The translations under genes and the position numbers were made by a program. Shown one piece after another: positions 1-7,150 of a stretch of 14,579 nucleotides of DNA. Position 1 is the stretch's first letter, and the number at the start of each line of letters is the position of its first letter. The notes under the pieces are model-generated. The model worked only from the letters and a program-made list of their open reading frames with translations, had not been told where the DNA came from and did not search any database. This DNA comes from Deltaproteobacteria bacterium UBA6967 (GTDB lineage: Bacteria > SAR324 > NAC60-12): positions 1 through 14,579 of the forward strand of contig DJYX01000231.1 of assembly GCA_002450295.1 (NCBI GenBank), given 5' to 3'.

Positions 1-446
1 TTACGCTTGACGATTATTAGCTGAATTTTTTTTACAAATTCATCAACTCGATACCATCGGTCAAACTCAGCAAAAGTATCACTGCCAATAACCCAAAACC
101 AGTTTTCTGACCTGTATTGCTCATAAAGTTGCTGCCAAGTTTCATATGAATAACTTAACCCTGAGCGATTAACTTCAATATTCAATAAGTGTAATCGGGG
201 ATTTTTTGGCAAGGCAATCTCCAAAAGTTGCCATCTAGTTTCTGCTGGAATCAGATCTTCTCTTGATTTGAACGGAGATTGAGCGGCAGGAATTACTAAA
301 ATCTCTGGTTCACCCCCAAGTTTTAGCAAATTTTTGATCAGCTCGATGTGTCCATGATGTACTGGATTGAAACTCCCACCAAAAACGAGAATACTTCGTA
401 GCGGTAGTTTTATGTAACAATCTGAATTATTGTCGGAGATTCCCAT
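1..446 (-). CDS. nadD: Nicotinate-nucleotide adenylyltransferase NadD, 5' part, cut by window edge
   Basis: This enzyme transfers AMP from ATP to nicotinate mononucleotide, giving deamido-NAD in cytoplasmic NAD synthesis. I translated the minus strand by hand. It reads ILVFGGSFNPVHHGHIELI near the start, which is the nucleotidyltransferase signature GGxFxPxHxGH of the family. Further on it has WFWVIGSDTFAEFDRWYR, matching the conserved GxDxFxxxxxW region. About 148 codons are visible, against a usual length near 190-215, and the C-terminal ISSTxIR part lies outside the window. The only standard start codon available upstream of the motif is ATG at 446-444, which adds 19 residues before the first beta strand. 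No Shine-Dalgarno is seen there, and this ATG overlaps the ATG of the divergent gene at 445. The family call is secure; the exact start is not. Confidence 0.93.
   Translation of the reverse strand, partial: MGISDNNSDCYIKLPLRSILVFGGSFNPVHHGHIELIKNLLKLGGEPEILVIPAAQSPFKSREDLIPAETRWQLLEIALPKNPRLHLLNIEVNRSGLSYSYETWQQLYEQYRSENWFWVIGSDTFAEFDRWYRVDEFVKKIQLIIVKR
434..438 (+). promoter_or_regulatory. Ribosome binding site CGGAG that fixes the start at 445
   Basis: CGGAG lies 6 nt before ATG 445. It would fall inside the coding sequence if the TTG at 430 were the start, so it argues for the ATG. Confidence 0.5.
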
Positions 447-1272
447 GAAGCAGGCACTCAAACTGGGTAGTTGGTTCAGTCTTTGGTTCTTTTTTTCTGG
501 TCAACAAAACTTTGAGGTATCAGATCTTGCTCCAAAAACGCAGCAGGTTGAGGTACCACTTGAGTGGATTATTGGTGCAGGAGTATTAGCTGTCCTACTG
601 ATCATCATTCTGATCGTTCAAATTCAGCTGAAGCGCAAATCCGAAGTCAAAATGCGCCAAAAGTACAACTTTGATCATGCTGAGCGACTGCTGAATTCGA
701 TGATAGGATCCGGTCCTAATGCCTTTGAACTTCGTAAGCTTATAGAGGCTGTGCTCGGAACTAAAGATCCGATCGAAATTATGAATTTTAGTAGATCCTT
801 AGCTGCCTTTGATAAGCGCTCTGAAGAGTATCTTGAATTGGAGCAAAACTCTGCTGAGGCCCAAAAAGCACTTACCCAAACACGGAAGTTATTGAATCTG
901 AGCCTGAACAACTCTAACATCCCGTTCACAAGTTCAAAATTGCTTCCGATCGGTCAGGCTCTCCAATGTCAGGTTCAACTCGGTGAACGGAAGCTCAAAT
1001 TCGACTCCATTGTGCTTGCCCAAAGCGAATCCAAGCTACTGATCAAAACTCCTCAGGTGGGAGAGCGGCCTGTCGAGATCAAGGACGTGGCTGAAATAAG
1101 TTGCCAAATTGAACGTCACAAAGACGGAATTTATGAGTTTAGGCTTCCGTTCCTAGCCCAAAAGCAAGGCAAACAAAATGTGTTGGTAATGCACCACTCC
1201 TCTGACATCAAGCTTATCAGCAAGGCAAACATTGACAAGGATACCCTGGAAGAAGAATGGTACATGGAGTAA
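445..1272 (+). CDS. Membrane-anchored protein with YcgR-N-like domain but no PilZ domain
   Basis: Function unknown. The product is 275 residues from ATG 445; an in-frame TTG at 430 is less likely. It has a hydrophobic N-terminus (about 8-18), a short segment, one strong membrane helix (about 41-61) followed by basic LKRK, then a largely helical cytoplasmic region (about 65-155). A beta-rich domain follows (about 166-258), beginning LLPIGQALQCQVQ and ending near HSSDIKLIS. The following gene encodes a paralog: both share NFEVSDL/NFQLTDL before the membrane helix, LLP..., and the HSSDI/HSNDI block. In the paralog HSNDI leads straight into a PilZ domain; here the protein ends about 20 residues later. 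It may therefore be a non-binding partner or regulator of the PilZ protein (inference). The 99 bp downstream hold no decayed PilZ sequence, so the loss looks clean. Confidence 0.75.
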   Translation: MKQALKLGSWFSLWFFFSGQQNFEVSDLAPKTQQVEVPLEWIIGAGVLAVLLIIILIVQIQLKRKSEVKMRQKYNFDHAERLLNSMIGSGPNAFELRKLIEAVLGTKDPIEIMNFSRSLAAFDKRSEEYLELEQNSAEAQKALTQTRKLLNLSLNNSNIPFTSSKLLPIGQALQCQVQLGERKLKFDSIVLAQSESKLLIKTPQVGERPVEIKDVAEISCQIERHKDGIYEFRLPFLAQKQGKQNVLVMHHSSDIKLISKANIDKDTLEEEWYME

Positions 1273-1293
1273 CAAGACTGTTGAGCTTAAATT

Positions 1294-1308
1294 TGCACTC
1301 GAAGTGCA
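1294..1308. other. Small perfect hairpin in the gap between the two paralog genes
   Basis: TGCACT, loop CGA, AGTGCA: a 6-bp perfect inverted repeat 22 nt after the stop of the first gene. No T-run follows, so it is not a good intrinsic terminator. It could be a processing or protein-binding site. The rest of the 99-bp gap shows nothing clear. Confidence 0.35.
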
Positions 1309-1371
1309 TTCATTCCAACCGTTTCTAACTGATTTGCATAATGAATCTACTAAACTTTACTGAATAAGAAC

Positions 1372-2577
1372 ATGAAACAAATCTCCCACATCTGGTTCCT
1401 CAGCCGAAAAAGAATACTCTTGCTGATTTCACCATTGTTATGGTTCTGGCTGTGTGGTCAAAAGTCAGCATCCGGAAATTTCCAACTAACAGACTTGCAA
1501 GCAAACTATGACGCACCTGCAGTCATCCCCACTAGCTTTTATGTTGGGGTTGGCTTTGCGATCTCTGCTGCAGTTGGTGGCTTCTTTGGTCTGCGCTTCT
1601 ATCGTGCCAAAATGGAGGAATTAGAACAAATTCGGATCAAGCGAGAACAGACTGACATGACTCTGCATACTCTTTACGAAAGTCTGAAGATGTCAGAGGA
1701 TGAAGTAGAGTTAGTACATCGGCTTGGGAATAAACGTGAGGCAGAGGAGATCCTCTCGATGATGCGCAGCAACAAACTTTTTGAGGAAGCTGTGGATGAA
1801 CTGATCGAGGAGGGAAGCTTAGATGCAGAATTAATGGCTGCAATTCATGCTATGCGGACTAAGCTGCAGTTTAATCTCACCAACAAAGATTGTGAAGTCA
1901 TCAATACGAAGATGCTACTCCCAAACATGCGGGTGGAGTGCTCAGTAACAGCTAAGGGTAGACAATTAGCTTTCATTTCCTTAATCAAGGAAGTTAGTGA
2001 GCGAGGTGTGCGCATTGACCCTCCCATGATCAAGCGGCGGCCCGCAAATCTTTTGCAGTTTAAGGTCATCAAATGTCGTGTCCGGCGCCAGGGGGACGCT
2101 GATTATGAGTTCGCATTGAGAGTTGAAGAACAAAAAACAGAAACTCCGGGAATTGTCTGGTTGGGTCATAGTAACGACATTCGAAAAATGGCGATACGTG
2201 AATCTGAGCGACTCGAACTCAATCAAGACGCTCTTTTCAGAAGAGTGGAGGCAAGCGAATACGAACAAGAGATGCGCTCTGTACGTGGATCTGCTGATGA
2301 TTATAAGATCAAAGGCAAGATTATTGACATGAGCGCAGGAGGTATGAAACTAGCGATTACACAGAAACTTGAAGATCCATTGAAAAATGGCGAAATTTTT
2401 CTGTTCCACCTCTCAGGCGCAAGCTTACTGGAAAATATGGCAGCAACTGTTTTGGCCACAATTCCAAGCGGTAAACAATTAAATGTTCACCTGCAATTTC
2501 GTGACAGCAACGCCCTGACACGGATCAAGCTTTTGCAATTTCTGCATCGTTACAAGAAACAACAGGTGGCTGCCTAG
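1372..2577 (+). CDS. Membrane-anchored PilZ-domain (c-di-GMP receptor) protein
   Basis: Likely a c-di-GMP effector anchored in the inner membrane. The 401 residues comprise a basic, hydrophobic signal-like N-terminus (about 11-30), a short probably periplasmic stretch, a membrane helix (about 55-76) and a charged helical or coiled region (about 77-165). A beta domain like the YcgR N-terminal domain follows (about 180-268), then a C-terminal PilZ domain (about 270-395). The PilZ signature is visible: RxxxR at R276-R280 and DxSxxG at D319-S321-G324. YcgR-type proteins of this order act on flagella or other envelope machines in soluble form; a membrane-tethered version is less common. It is a paralog of the gene before it, which lacks PilZ, and is followed after 4 bp by a small membrane protein, suggesting one operon. 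The start ATG 1372 has only a weak upstream AATAAGAA. The output machine is not evident from the neighbours. Confidence 0.85.
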   Translation: MKQISHIWFLSRKRILLLISPLLWFWLCGQKSASGNFQLTDLQANYDAPAVIPTSFYVGVGFAISAAVGGFFGLRFYRAKMEELEQIRIKREQTDMTLHTLYESLKMSEDEVELVHRLGNKREAEEILSMMRSNKLFEEAVDELIEEGSLDAELMAAIHAMRTKLQFNLTNKDCEVINTKMLLPNMRVECSVTAKGRQLAFISLIKEVSERGVRIDPPMIKRRPANLLQFKVIKCRVRRQGDADYEFALRVEEQKTETPGIVWLGHSNDIRKMAIRESERLELNQDALFRRVEASEYEQEMRSVRGSADDYKIKGKIIDMSAGGMKLAITQKLEDPLKNGEIFLFHLSGASLLENMAATVLATIPSGKQLNVHLQFRDSNALTRIKLLQFLHRYKKQQVAA

Positions 2578-2581
2578 AAGG

Positions 2582-2932
2582 ATGGTGGAAGAACAATACC
2601 GAGACCTATTACGAAGGGTTCAAAAAAAAGCTGAAAGTTACAGGGAACAGCAACAGCAGGCAGTTGAATTTCAAAGTGAATTAGAGGCTGTTAAGGAAGT
2701 ATATGGTCTGACAGATCAAGAGTTATCAGATATCCTAAAGGAAGTTGAATCTGAGGTTGAAGCAGAAAATAAATCAACATCAAAGCAACCACCTCTTCCC
2801 GACCGAAATCCACTTGCTCTCAATGTTGCAACGCTTTGCCTATTGCTGGTGGGAATGATGCTTCTTTTCGTACAGCCTTTGATTGGTATTGTTTTTCTCG
2901 GAGGTGTCTTGGCTCTCCGTTGGATTAATTAA
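2582..2932 (+). CDS. Small coiled-coil protein with C-terminal membrane hairpin
   Basis: Not a family I recognise. Of the 116 residues, the first 60 or so are strongly charged and helical (QKKAESYREQQQQAVEF..., then LTDQELSDILKEVESEVE), likely a coiled coil. A Pro-rich linker follows (about 69-77), then two hydrophobic helices (about 79-97 and 99-113) split by QP, which looks like a membrane hairpin leaving both ends in the cytoplasm. The gene begins 4 bp after the PilZ gene stop, so co-translation is likely. The AAGG before ATG 2582 touches the start codon, so the adjacent GTG at 2585 could be the real start. By position it is a candidate partner of the two single-span membrane proteins upstream (inference). 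Confidence 0.7.
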   Translation: MVEEQYRDLLRRVQKKAESYREQQQQAVEFQSELEAVKEVYGLTDQELSDILKEVESEVEAENKSTSKQPPLPDRNPLALNVATLCLLLVGMMLLFVQPLIGIVFLGGVLALRWIN

Positions 2933-2991
2933 TTTAGATCGTATCCAGCATTACTGGAACTTGCCTAAGTTTGATTTGGAAATTCAGCTCC

Positions 2992-3055
2992 TCGAATAGG
3001 AATTTCGAACACCCCTCTATTTTGATTGTGATTAGAATTCGAATAAGGATTTCTA
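2992..3055. repeat. Pair of imperfect 17-bp direct repeats in a convergent gap
   Basis: TCGAATAGGAATTTCGA (2992-3008) and TCGAATAAGGATTTCTA (3039-3055) match at 14 of 17 positions. The first copy is itself an inverted repeat (TCGAA...TTCGA). They sit in the 126-bp gap between the plus gene ending at 2932 and the minus gene ending at 3059. A second small hairpin, TCCAG-CATTA-CTGGA, is at 2944-2958. None is followed by a T-run, so no convincing terminator is seen here. Confidence 0.35.
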
Positions 3056-3058
3056 GCG

Positions 3059-3841
3059 TCAATCTCTTAAATTGATCAAAGTTCTAATAATCTTAGCGGT
3101 CTTTTCTGGCTGCTCCAGAGGAAACATGTGTCCTCCATTGAAAGCCGTTTGCTGAAAACCCGGTAGAGTCTTACGAAGTTCATTGCGGTCGGAATGCTGA
3201 AGCACTCCTTTATCACTTGCGAATATCAAATGGCCTTCTAGCCCTTTCCAGGACTTAGAAAAGTGCAATGGAATAGTTTGGAAAAGATGATATTCCAACT
3301 CTTTGGGAATATGCAGCTTTACGCAGTCTGCTTGCTCAATGAAGCCATTTGAAACATAGTCAGTCAATACCTGATCGGAAAACTTGCGAAAAAAACTGCG
3401 TTTTCGCAATTGATCAAAAGCTTCTTGATGAGAAGAAAAGGCTTCGCGGCGTCTAAGAGCTGTACGAGCTGGAGTAACCCGATCCATTTTTCCGAATTTT
3501 TTCAATAACCACAAAGATGCCCGCTTGCCAAATGAAAAGAGGGGTGGATCCAGTAAAATTATGTTTGTAAAAGCTTCCGGCCTTTGTTCCGCAGCATAAA
3601 GTAAAACTACGGCTCCCAATGAATGTCCCACACCCACGCTCGGTTGATGAGAGTTCATTTGCGAAAGGACTTGGTCCGCAATTGATTCCCAATCTTGGGG
3701 CAAACCTTTATCAAGCTGCCCTAATGATTCAACAAAATGGACGTCAAAATCCTCAAAATTTTTAAATAATTGCTGATAAGAACTTGCTGGAAATCCATTG
3801 GCATGTAGGAACTCGAGCTTTCGAAGTGGCTGATCTGTCAT
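3059..3841 (-). CDS. Alpha/beta hydrolase (alpha/beta-hydrolase_1 type)
   Basis: A cytoplasmic serine hydrolase of unknown substrate, possibly an esterase or lipase-like enzyme. From ATG 3841 the product is 260 residues. The oxyanion-hole region HANGFPASSY is at 13-22. The nucleophile elbow GHSLG is at 72-76 (Ser74), the probable acid is Asp210 in FASDKG, and the catalytic His is H238 in GGHMFPLEQP, so the triad looks complete. The frame stays open to an ATG at 3976, but those 45 extra residues would overlap the divergent amidotransferase gene and show no family similarity. ATG 3841, just before the first beta strand, is the sensible start, although no clear ribosome site precedes it. The two divergent start codons are 24 bp apart, so their promoters must lie inside each other's genes. 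Confidence 0.87.
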   Translation of the reverse strand: MTDQPLRKLEFLHANGFPASSYQQLFKNFEDFDVHFVESLGQLDKGLPQDWESIADQVLSQMNSHQPSVGVGHSLGAVVLLYAAEQRPEAFTNIILLDPPLFSFGKRASLWLLKKFGKMDRVTPARTALRRREAFSSHQEAFDQLRKRSFFRKFSDQVLTDYVSNGFIEQADCVKLHIPKELEYHLFQTIPLHFSKSWKGLEGHLIFASDKGVLQHSDRNELRKTLPGFQQTAFNGGHMFPLEQPEKTAKIIRTLINLRD

Positions 3842-3865
3842 CTGTAATGAACTGGTAAACAATCT

Positions 3866-4579
3866 ATGAGAATTGGAATTCTTCAGTGCGATCACGTAAA
3901 ATCCGAACTGCAGCCCAAGTTCGGTAATTATCCAGAAATGTTTGCAACCATGATTCATGCTCAAAATCCTCAGCACGAACTCCTGAACTTTGCGGCATGC
4001 GACGCTGAATTACCTGATCAGACTAATCTTTGCGAAGCCTATATATTGACTGGAAGCGCATCAAGCGTCTATGAGGATCTGCAATGGATCAGGGATCTTG
4101 AATCCTTCGTGCGTAGTTTGCATCAACAAAAGATTCCAACCGTGGGTATTTGTTTTGGCCATCAGCTGCTAGCGCAAGCACTGGGCGGTGAAACTCTGGA
4201 AAGTCAAAAAGGTTGGGGTGTTGGGATAGCACACCATCGTGTAGTTTCAAACAAAGATTGGATGATTCCGAAAGTTGAGGAGGTGAAGGTCTTGGTCAGT
4301 CATCAGGATCAGGTCACCAAATTACCTCCACAAGCCCAAAGGATCCTCCAAAGCGAATTTTGTCCCAACGCGATGTTTCAGCTTGGTGAACATATCATTG
4401 GGTGTCAGGGTCATCCTGAGTTTATACCTGAATATTCGCATGCACTCATGGAAATGCGCAAAGGGAAGATGCCCGAGACAGTGCGCCAAGCAGGTTTAGA
4501 TTCACTCACAAAAAATACTGAATTGGGACCCATATCTCTCTGGATTGAAAATTTTCTTAAATCACACCAAAAACCATAA
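3866..4579 (+). CDS. Stand-alone class I glutamine amidotransferase (GuaA-amidotransferase-like)
   Basis: A class I amidotransferase domain that would hydrolyse glutamine or a gamma-glutamyl compound. The 237 residues carry LTGSASSVYE (oxyanion strand region), the nucleophile in GICFGHQLLA (Cys96), and the His-Glu pair in QGHPEF (His183, Glu185), so the catalytic triad is complete. No synthase domain is fused or adjacent, so it is not GMP synthase. Similar stand-alone proteins are annotated as GMP-synthase-like amidotransferases, and some eukaryotic relatives act as gamma-glutamyl peptidases. The substrate here is unknown. The gene ends 17 bp before the phosphatidyltransferase gene and probably shares its transcript. 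The start ATG 3866 has only a weak ribosome site. Confidence 0.87.
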   Translation: MRIGILQCDHVKSELQPKFGNYPEMFATMIHAQNPQHELLNFAACDAELPDQTNLCEAYILTGSASSVYEDLQWIRDLESFVRSLHQQKIPTVGICFGHQLLAQALGGETLESQKGWGVGIAHHRVVSNKDWMIPKVEEVKVLVSHQDQVTKLPPQAQRILQSEFCPNAMFQLGEHIIGCQGHPEFIPEYSHALMEMRKGKMPETVRQAGLDSLTKNTELGPISLWIENFLKSHQKP

Positions 4580-4596
4580 CTTTATCCAGTAGACAA

Positions 4597-6087
4597 ATGA
4601 ATTCCTCAACTTCCAGCCCAATCCCAAGTCGCATTACGACTTTGCTGGTCTATGGGCGAGCCCCCTTAGCACTTGCAGGCTTGATCTGTGCGATTCTGAC
4701 CATGATCTTGCGCAATCCATCTCTTTATTTTTTGGGGATGGCTTGTCTAGTTATAGCTATGGTCTTTGATCTTATCGATGGCTGGTTTGCAGCTCGATTT
4801 CAGCCACATCACAAGCTTGCCGAGTTAGCAGAGCGATTAATGGACAAGCTAGTCTATTCGCTTATTTTTCCCCTCGTTGCTTTTGGCATGATGTGGCGCT
4901 TTCACCATCTGCCCGAATCTAGTCCAAATCAACACTTGGAACTTTTCCACGCTATGTTTGTGCTGTTGCTCGCCATCATTGTCCTTATGCGAGACCATTT
5001 TGCCCATTTTATGTTGGGATTCGCACAGACACATGGGGAAGCACCTGGAATGCGTGAACTAAGTCGACTACGTACTATGGCGGCAACACCAGTGGGAGCT
5101 TTTCTGTATGGGTACGCTTTCTACATTCCCGAAGCTGCCGAAGTTTTACCAAATTGGTTGAATCAAATTGGAGGACTTTCACTGCAGACAATGATGGTTT
5201 TGGAAGTATTCTTTCTGATTATCAACTTTGGATCGATTGCAAGCTACTGCCGTAAGTATGGCACATTTTGCTTAGATGACCTTTGTCTAGGGGATGTGAA
5301 GCTACGTCGGAAAATTCTTGCTACGCTACCGAACTCTCTGACCATAATGAATGCTCTGATGGGACTGCTGGCTATCTGGTTTGCGCAGCAACAGGAAATG
5401 CATCAAGCTTATATCATTCTGGTGGGAGCCGCTTTCTTTGATAAGTTGGACGGAGCTCTAGCCCGAAAACTCGGACTGATTCAACCTCCAGATCCGCAAA
5501 AGAGAAGAAACATCACAACTGGTGGGATTCTGGATGACATCTCTGATGGAGTGAGCTTTTGCTTAGCCCCTGCAATCATTTTCTATATTCTAATGGATCG
5601 GATTGATCATCCTGGAATGCAGATGCTCCCCTATGGACTGATCGCAATAATTTATGCTGTTGCTGGAATTACCAGATTGATCGCCTTTACTCTGGACACC
5701 AACCCGACTCCCGGCTTTTTTAAAGGCATACCAACTCCTGGGGCAGCTCTGCTTGTAACGGCTCCGTTCATTATGGTTGAACAAGCTCGATTGAGTGAAT
5801 CATCCAGTTTATTGATTTGGGTATATCTCTGCTCAGGAATGATGATATTTTGTGCACTACTGATGAATATCTACAAGATCCGATACATCCACGCTGGTCG
5901 CTATTTCAATCAAAATCCTTGGATGGGGAGAGCAACTACACTAATTTTAGTTGTGTTTGCATTCACAGATTTCTTCGGTTACGTTGCCTTCATCTACATG
6001 CTTGGTTATGCTATCTCTCCGATTCTTATCGGAAAAAATTCTCAAGAGGTTAGCAAACAGGAATCGCGTAATACCGTCCACAACTAA
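4597..6087 (+). CDS. Tandem double CDP-alcohol phosphatidyltransferase; second half PssA-like
   Basis: An integral membrane phospholipid-synthesis protein of 496 residues with two copies of a domain normally found once in proteins of about 200-250 residues. The C-terminal copy (about 240-475) resembles phosphatidylserine synthase PssA. It starts LPNSLTIMNALMG and carries a full DxxDGxxAR...GxxxDxxxD motif (D282, D285, G286, A289, R290, G309, D313, D317), followed by SFCLAPA and FFKGIPTPGAALLV. The stretch between AR and G is 18 residues rather than the usual 8. The N-terminal copy (about 12-225) keeps DxxDG (D58, D61, G62) and the last Asp (D83). It has Ala66 for the motif Arg, Ala75 for Gly and Glu79 for the third Asp, so it may be inactive, altered in substrate or regulatory. 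Many membrane helices are visible across both halves. ruvB follows after 12 bp. Confidence 0.85.
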   Translation: MNSSTSSPIPSRITTLLVYGRAPLALAGLICAILTMILRNPSLYFLGMACLVIAMVFDLIDGWFAARFQPHHKLAELAERLMDKLVYSLIFPLVAFGMMWRFHHLPESSPNQHLELFHAMFVLLLAIIVLMRDHFAHFMLGFAQTHGEAPGMRELSRLRTMAATPVGAFLYGYAFYIPEAAEVLPNWLNQIGGLSLQTMMVLEVFFLIINFGSIASYCRKYGTFCLDDLCLGDVKLRRKILATLPNSLTIMNALMGLLAIWFAQQQEMHQAYIILVGAAFFDKLDGALARKLGLIQPPDPQKRRNITTGGILDDISDGVSFCLAPAIIFYILMDRIDHPGMQMLPYGLIAIIYAVAGITRLIAFTLDTNPTPGFFKGIPTPGAALLVTAPFIMVEQARLSESSSLLIWVYLCSGMMIFCALLMNIYKIRYIHAGRYFNQNPWMGRATTLILVVFAFTDFFGYVAFIYMLGYAISPILIGKNSQEVSKQESRNTVHN

Positions 6088-6099
6088 CGGTTTTCAGTT

Positions 6100-7137
6100 T
6101 TGAATAGCGAAAATCCAGACCGCCTTGTTGCCCCAGAAATTCAGGATGGTGAGTCACAGGACTTATCCCTACGGCCAACCCGCCTCAGTGAATATATTGG
6201 TCAATCCACAGTAAAAGAAAATCTGCGGGTTTTCATTCGTGCTGCTCGCAAGCGAGGTCAGGCACTAGATCATGTGCTTTTGAGCGGCCCTCCAGGACTA
6301 GGCAAAACTACGCTGGCCAATATTTTTGCGAATGAGTTGGCAGTTCCGTTAAGGTCTTCCTCAGGTCCAGTAGTAGAAAGACAGGGGGATCTAGCAGCGA
6401 TTTTGACCAACTTGGAACCAGGATCTGTTCTATTTCTTGATGAAATCCATCGAATGAATCGAGTTGTCGAGGAAGTACTTTATTCAGCAATGGAAGATTT
6501 TACTTTGGACATCCTCATTGGAGAGGGTCCTGCAGCTAGAACAGTAAAATTAGACCTACCAAGATTCACCCTCGTTGGAGCAACTACACGTGCTGGATTA
6601 TTAAGTGCACCCCTGAGAGATCGATTTGGCATTCAATGTCGGCTTGAATACTACACTCCTGAAGAACTGAAGCTGATCGTCATCAGAGCTGCGGCTTTGC
6701 TTGAGATTGAAATCGTAGAAGAAGCTGCGATGGAACTGGCCACCAGATCTCGAGGTACTCCAAGGATAGCAAACCGGATGTTACGACGATGTCGGGATTT
6801 TGCGGACTTAGAAACAGGAGGAGTGATCACCCTGCCGCTGGTCCAGAAGAGCTTGGCAAGGATGGGAATTGATGAGCTTGGGTTGGACCAAATGGACTGT
6901 CACATTCTGCGCACTATCATCGAAAAATATGATGGTGGCCCAGTTGGTTTGAACACGCTCTCTGCTGCAGTTTCTGAAGAACAAGACACCCTTGAGGAAG
7001 TGTATGAACCTTTCCTACTGATGCAGGGATTTCTTCAAAGAACACCCCGTGGCAGGATGGTAACCCGACAAGCCTATGAGCATCTTGGTATAAACATTCG
7101 ATCAGAAGATCAACTTCCTCTTTTTTCCAACAGATGA
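6100..7137 (+). CDS. ruvB: Holliday junction branch migration ATPase RuvB
   Basis: The hexameric motor that drives branch migration of Holliday junctions with RuvA. The 345 residues are close to the usual 330-350. Walker [10 protein letters not shown] is at 63-71, Walker B LFLDEIH at 111-117, sensor 1 GATTR at 160-164, the arginine finger region SAPLRDRFG at 169-177, and sensor 2 GTPRIANR at 219-226. The winged-helix end has [12 protein letters not shown] and ends after PRGR. The start is a TTG at 6100, with no in-frame ATG before the conserved region and only a weak AACGG upstream. No ruvA or ruvC is in the window. It ends 13 bp from the convergent murA stop. Confidence 0.97.
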   Translation: MNSENPDRLVAPEIQDGESQDLSLRPTRLSEYIGQSTVKENLRVFIRAARKRGQALDHVLLSGPPGLGKTTLANIFANELAVPLRSSSGPVVERQGDLAAILTNLEPGSVLFLDEIHRMNRVVEEVLYSAMEDFTLDILIGEGPAARTVKLDLPRFTLVGATTRAGLLSAPLRDRFGIQCRLEYYTPEELKLIVIRAAALLEIEIVEEAAMELATRSRGTPRIANRMLRRCRDFADLETGGVITLPLVQKSLARMGIDELGLDQMDCHILRTIIEKYDGGPVGLNTLSAAVSEEQDTLEEVYEPFLLMQGFLQRTPRGRMVTRQAYEHLGINIRSEDQLPLFSNR

Positions 7138-7150
7138 GTTATTCACTCCT

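Noticed and set aside
430..444. TTG start at 430 for the first membrane protein
   Set aside because: The CGGAG ribosome site at 434-438 would lie inside the gene, and it is correctly spaced for ATG 445.
1273..1371. Decayed PilZ remnant after the first paralog
   Set aside because: The 99 bp contain early stops in the continuing frame and no RxxxR or DxSxxG-like coding in any frame I read.
1981..2268. Minus-strand open frame of 95 codons inside the PilZ gene
   Set aside because: Shadow of a clearly coding plus-strand gene, with no recognisable motif.
2990..3010. tRNA T-loop-like TTCGAAC
   Set aside because: No acceptor stem, D-arm or anticodon arm can be formed around it.
3842..3976. 45-residue N-terminal extension of the alpha/beta hydrolase to ATG 3976
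   Set aside because: It overlaps the divergent amidotransferase start region, has no similarity to the hydrolase fold, and ATG 3841 sits where the family normally begins.
3866..4579. GMP synthase GuaA
   Set aside because: Only the amidotransferase domain is present; the ATP pyrophosphatase and dimerisation domains are absent and not encoded nearby.
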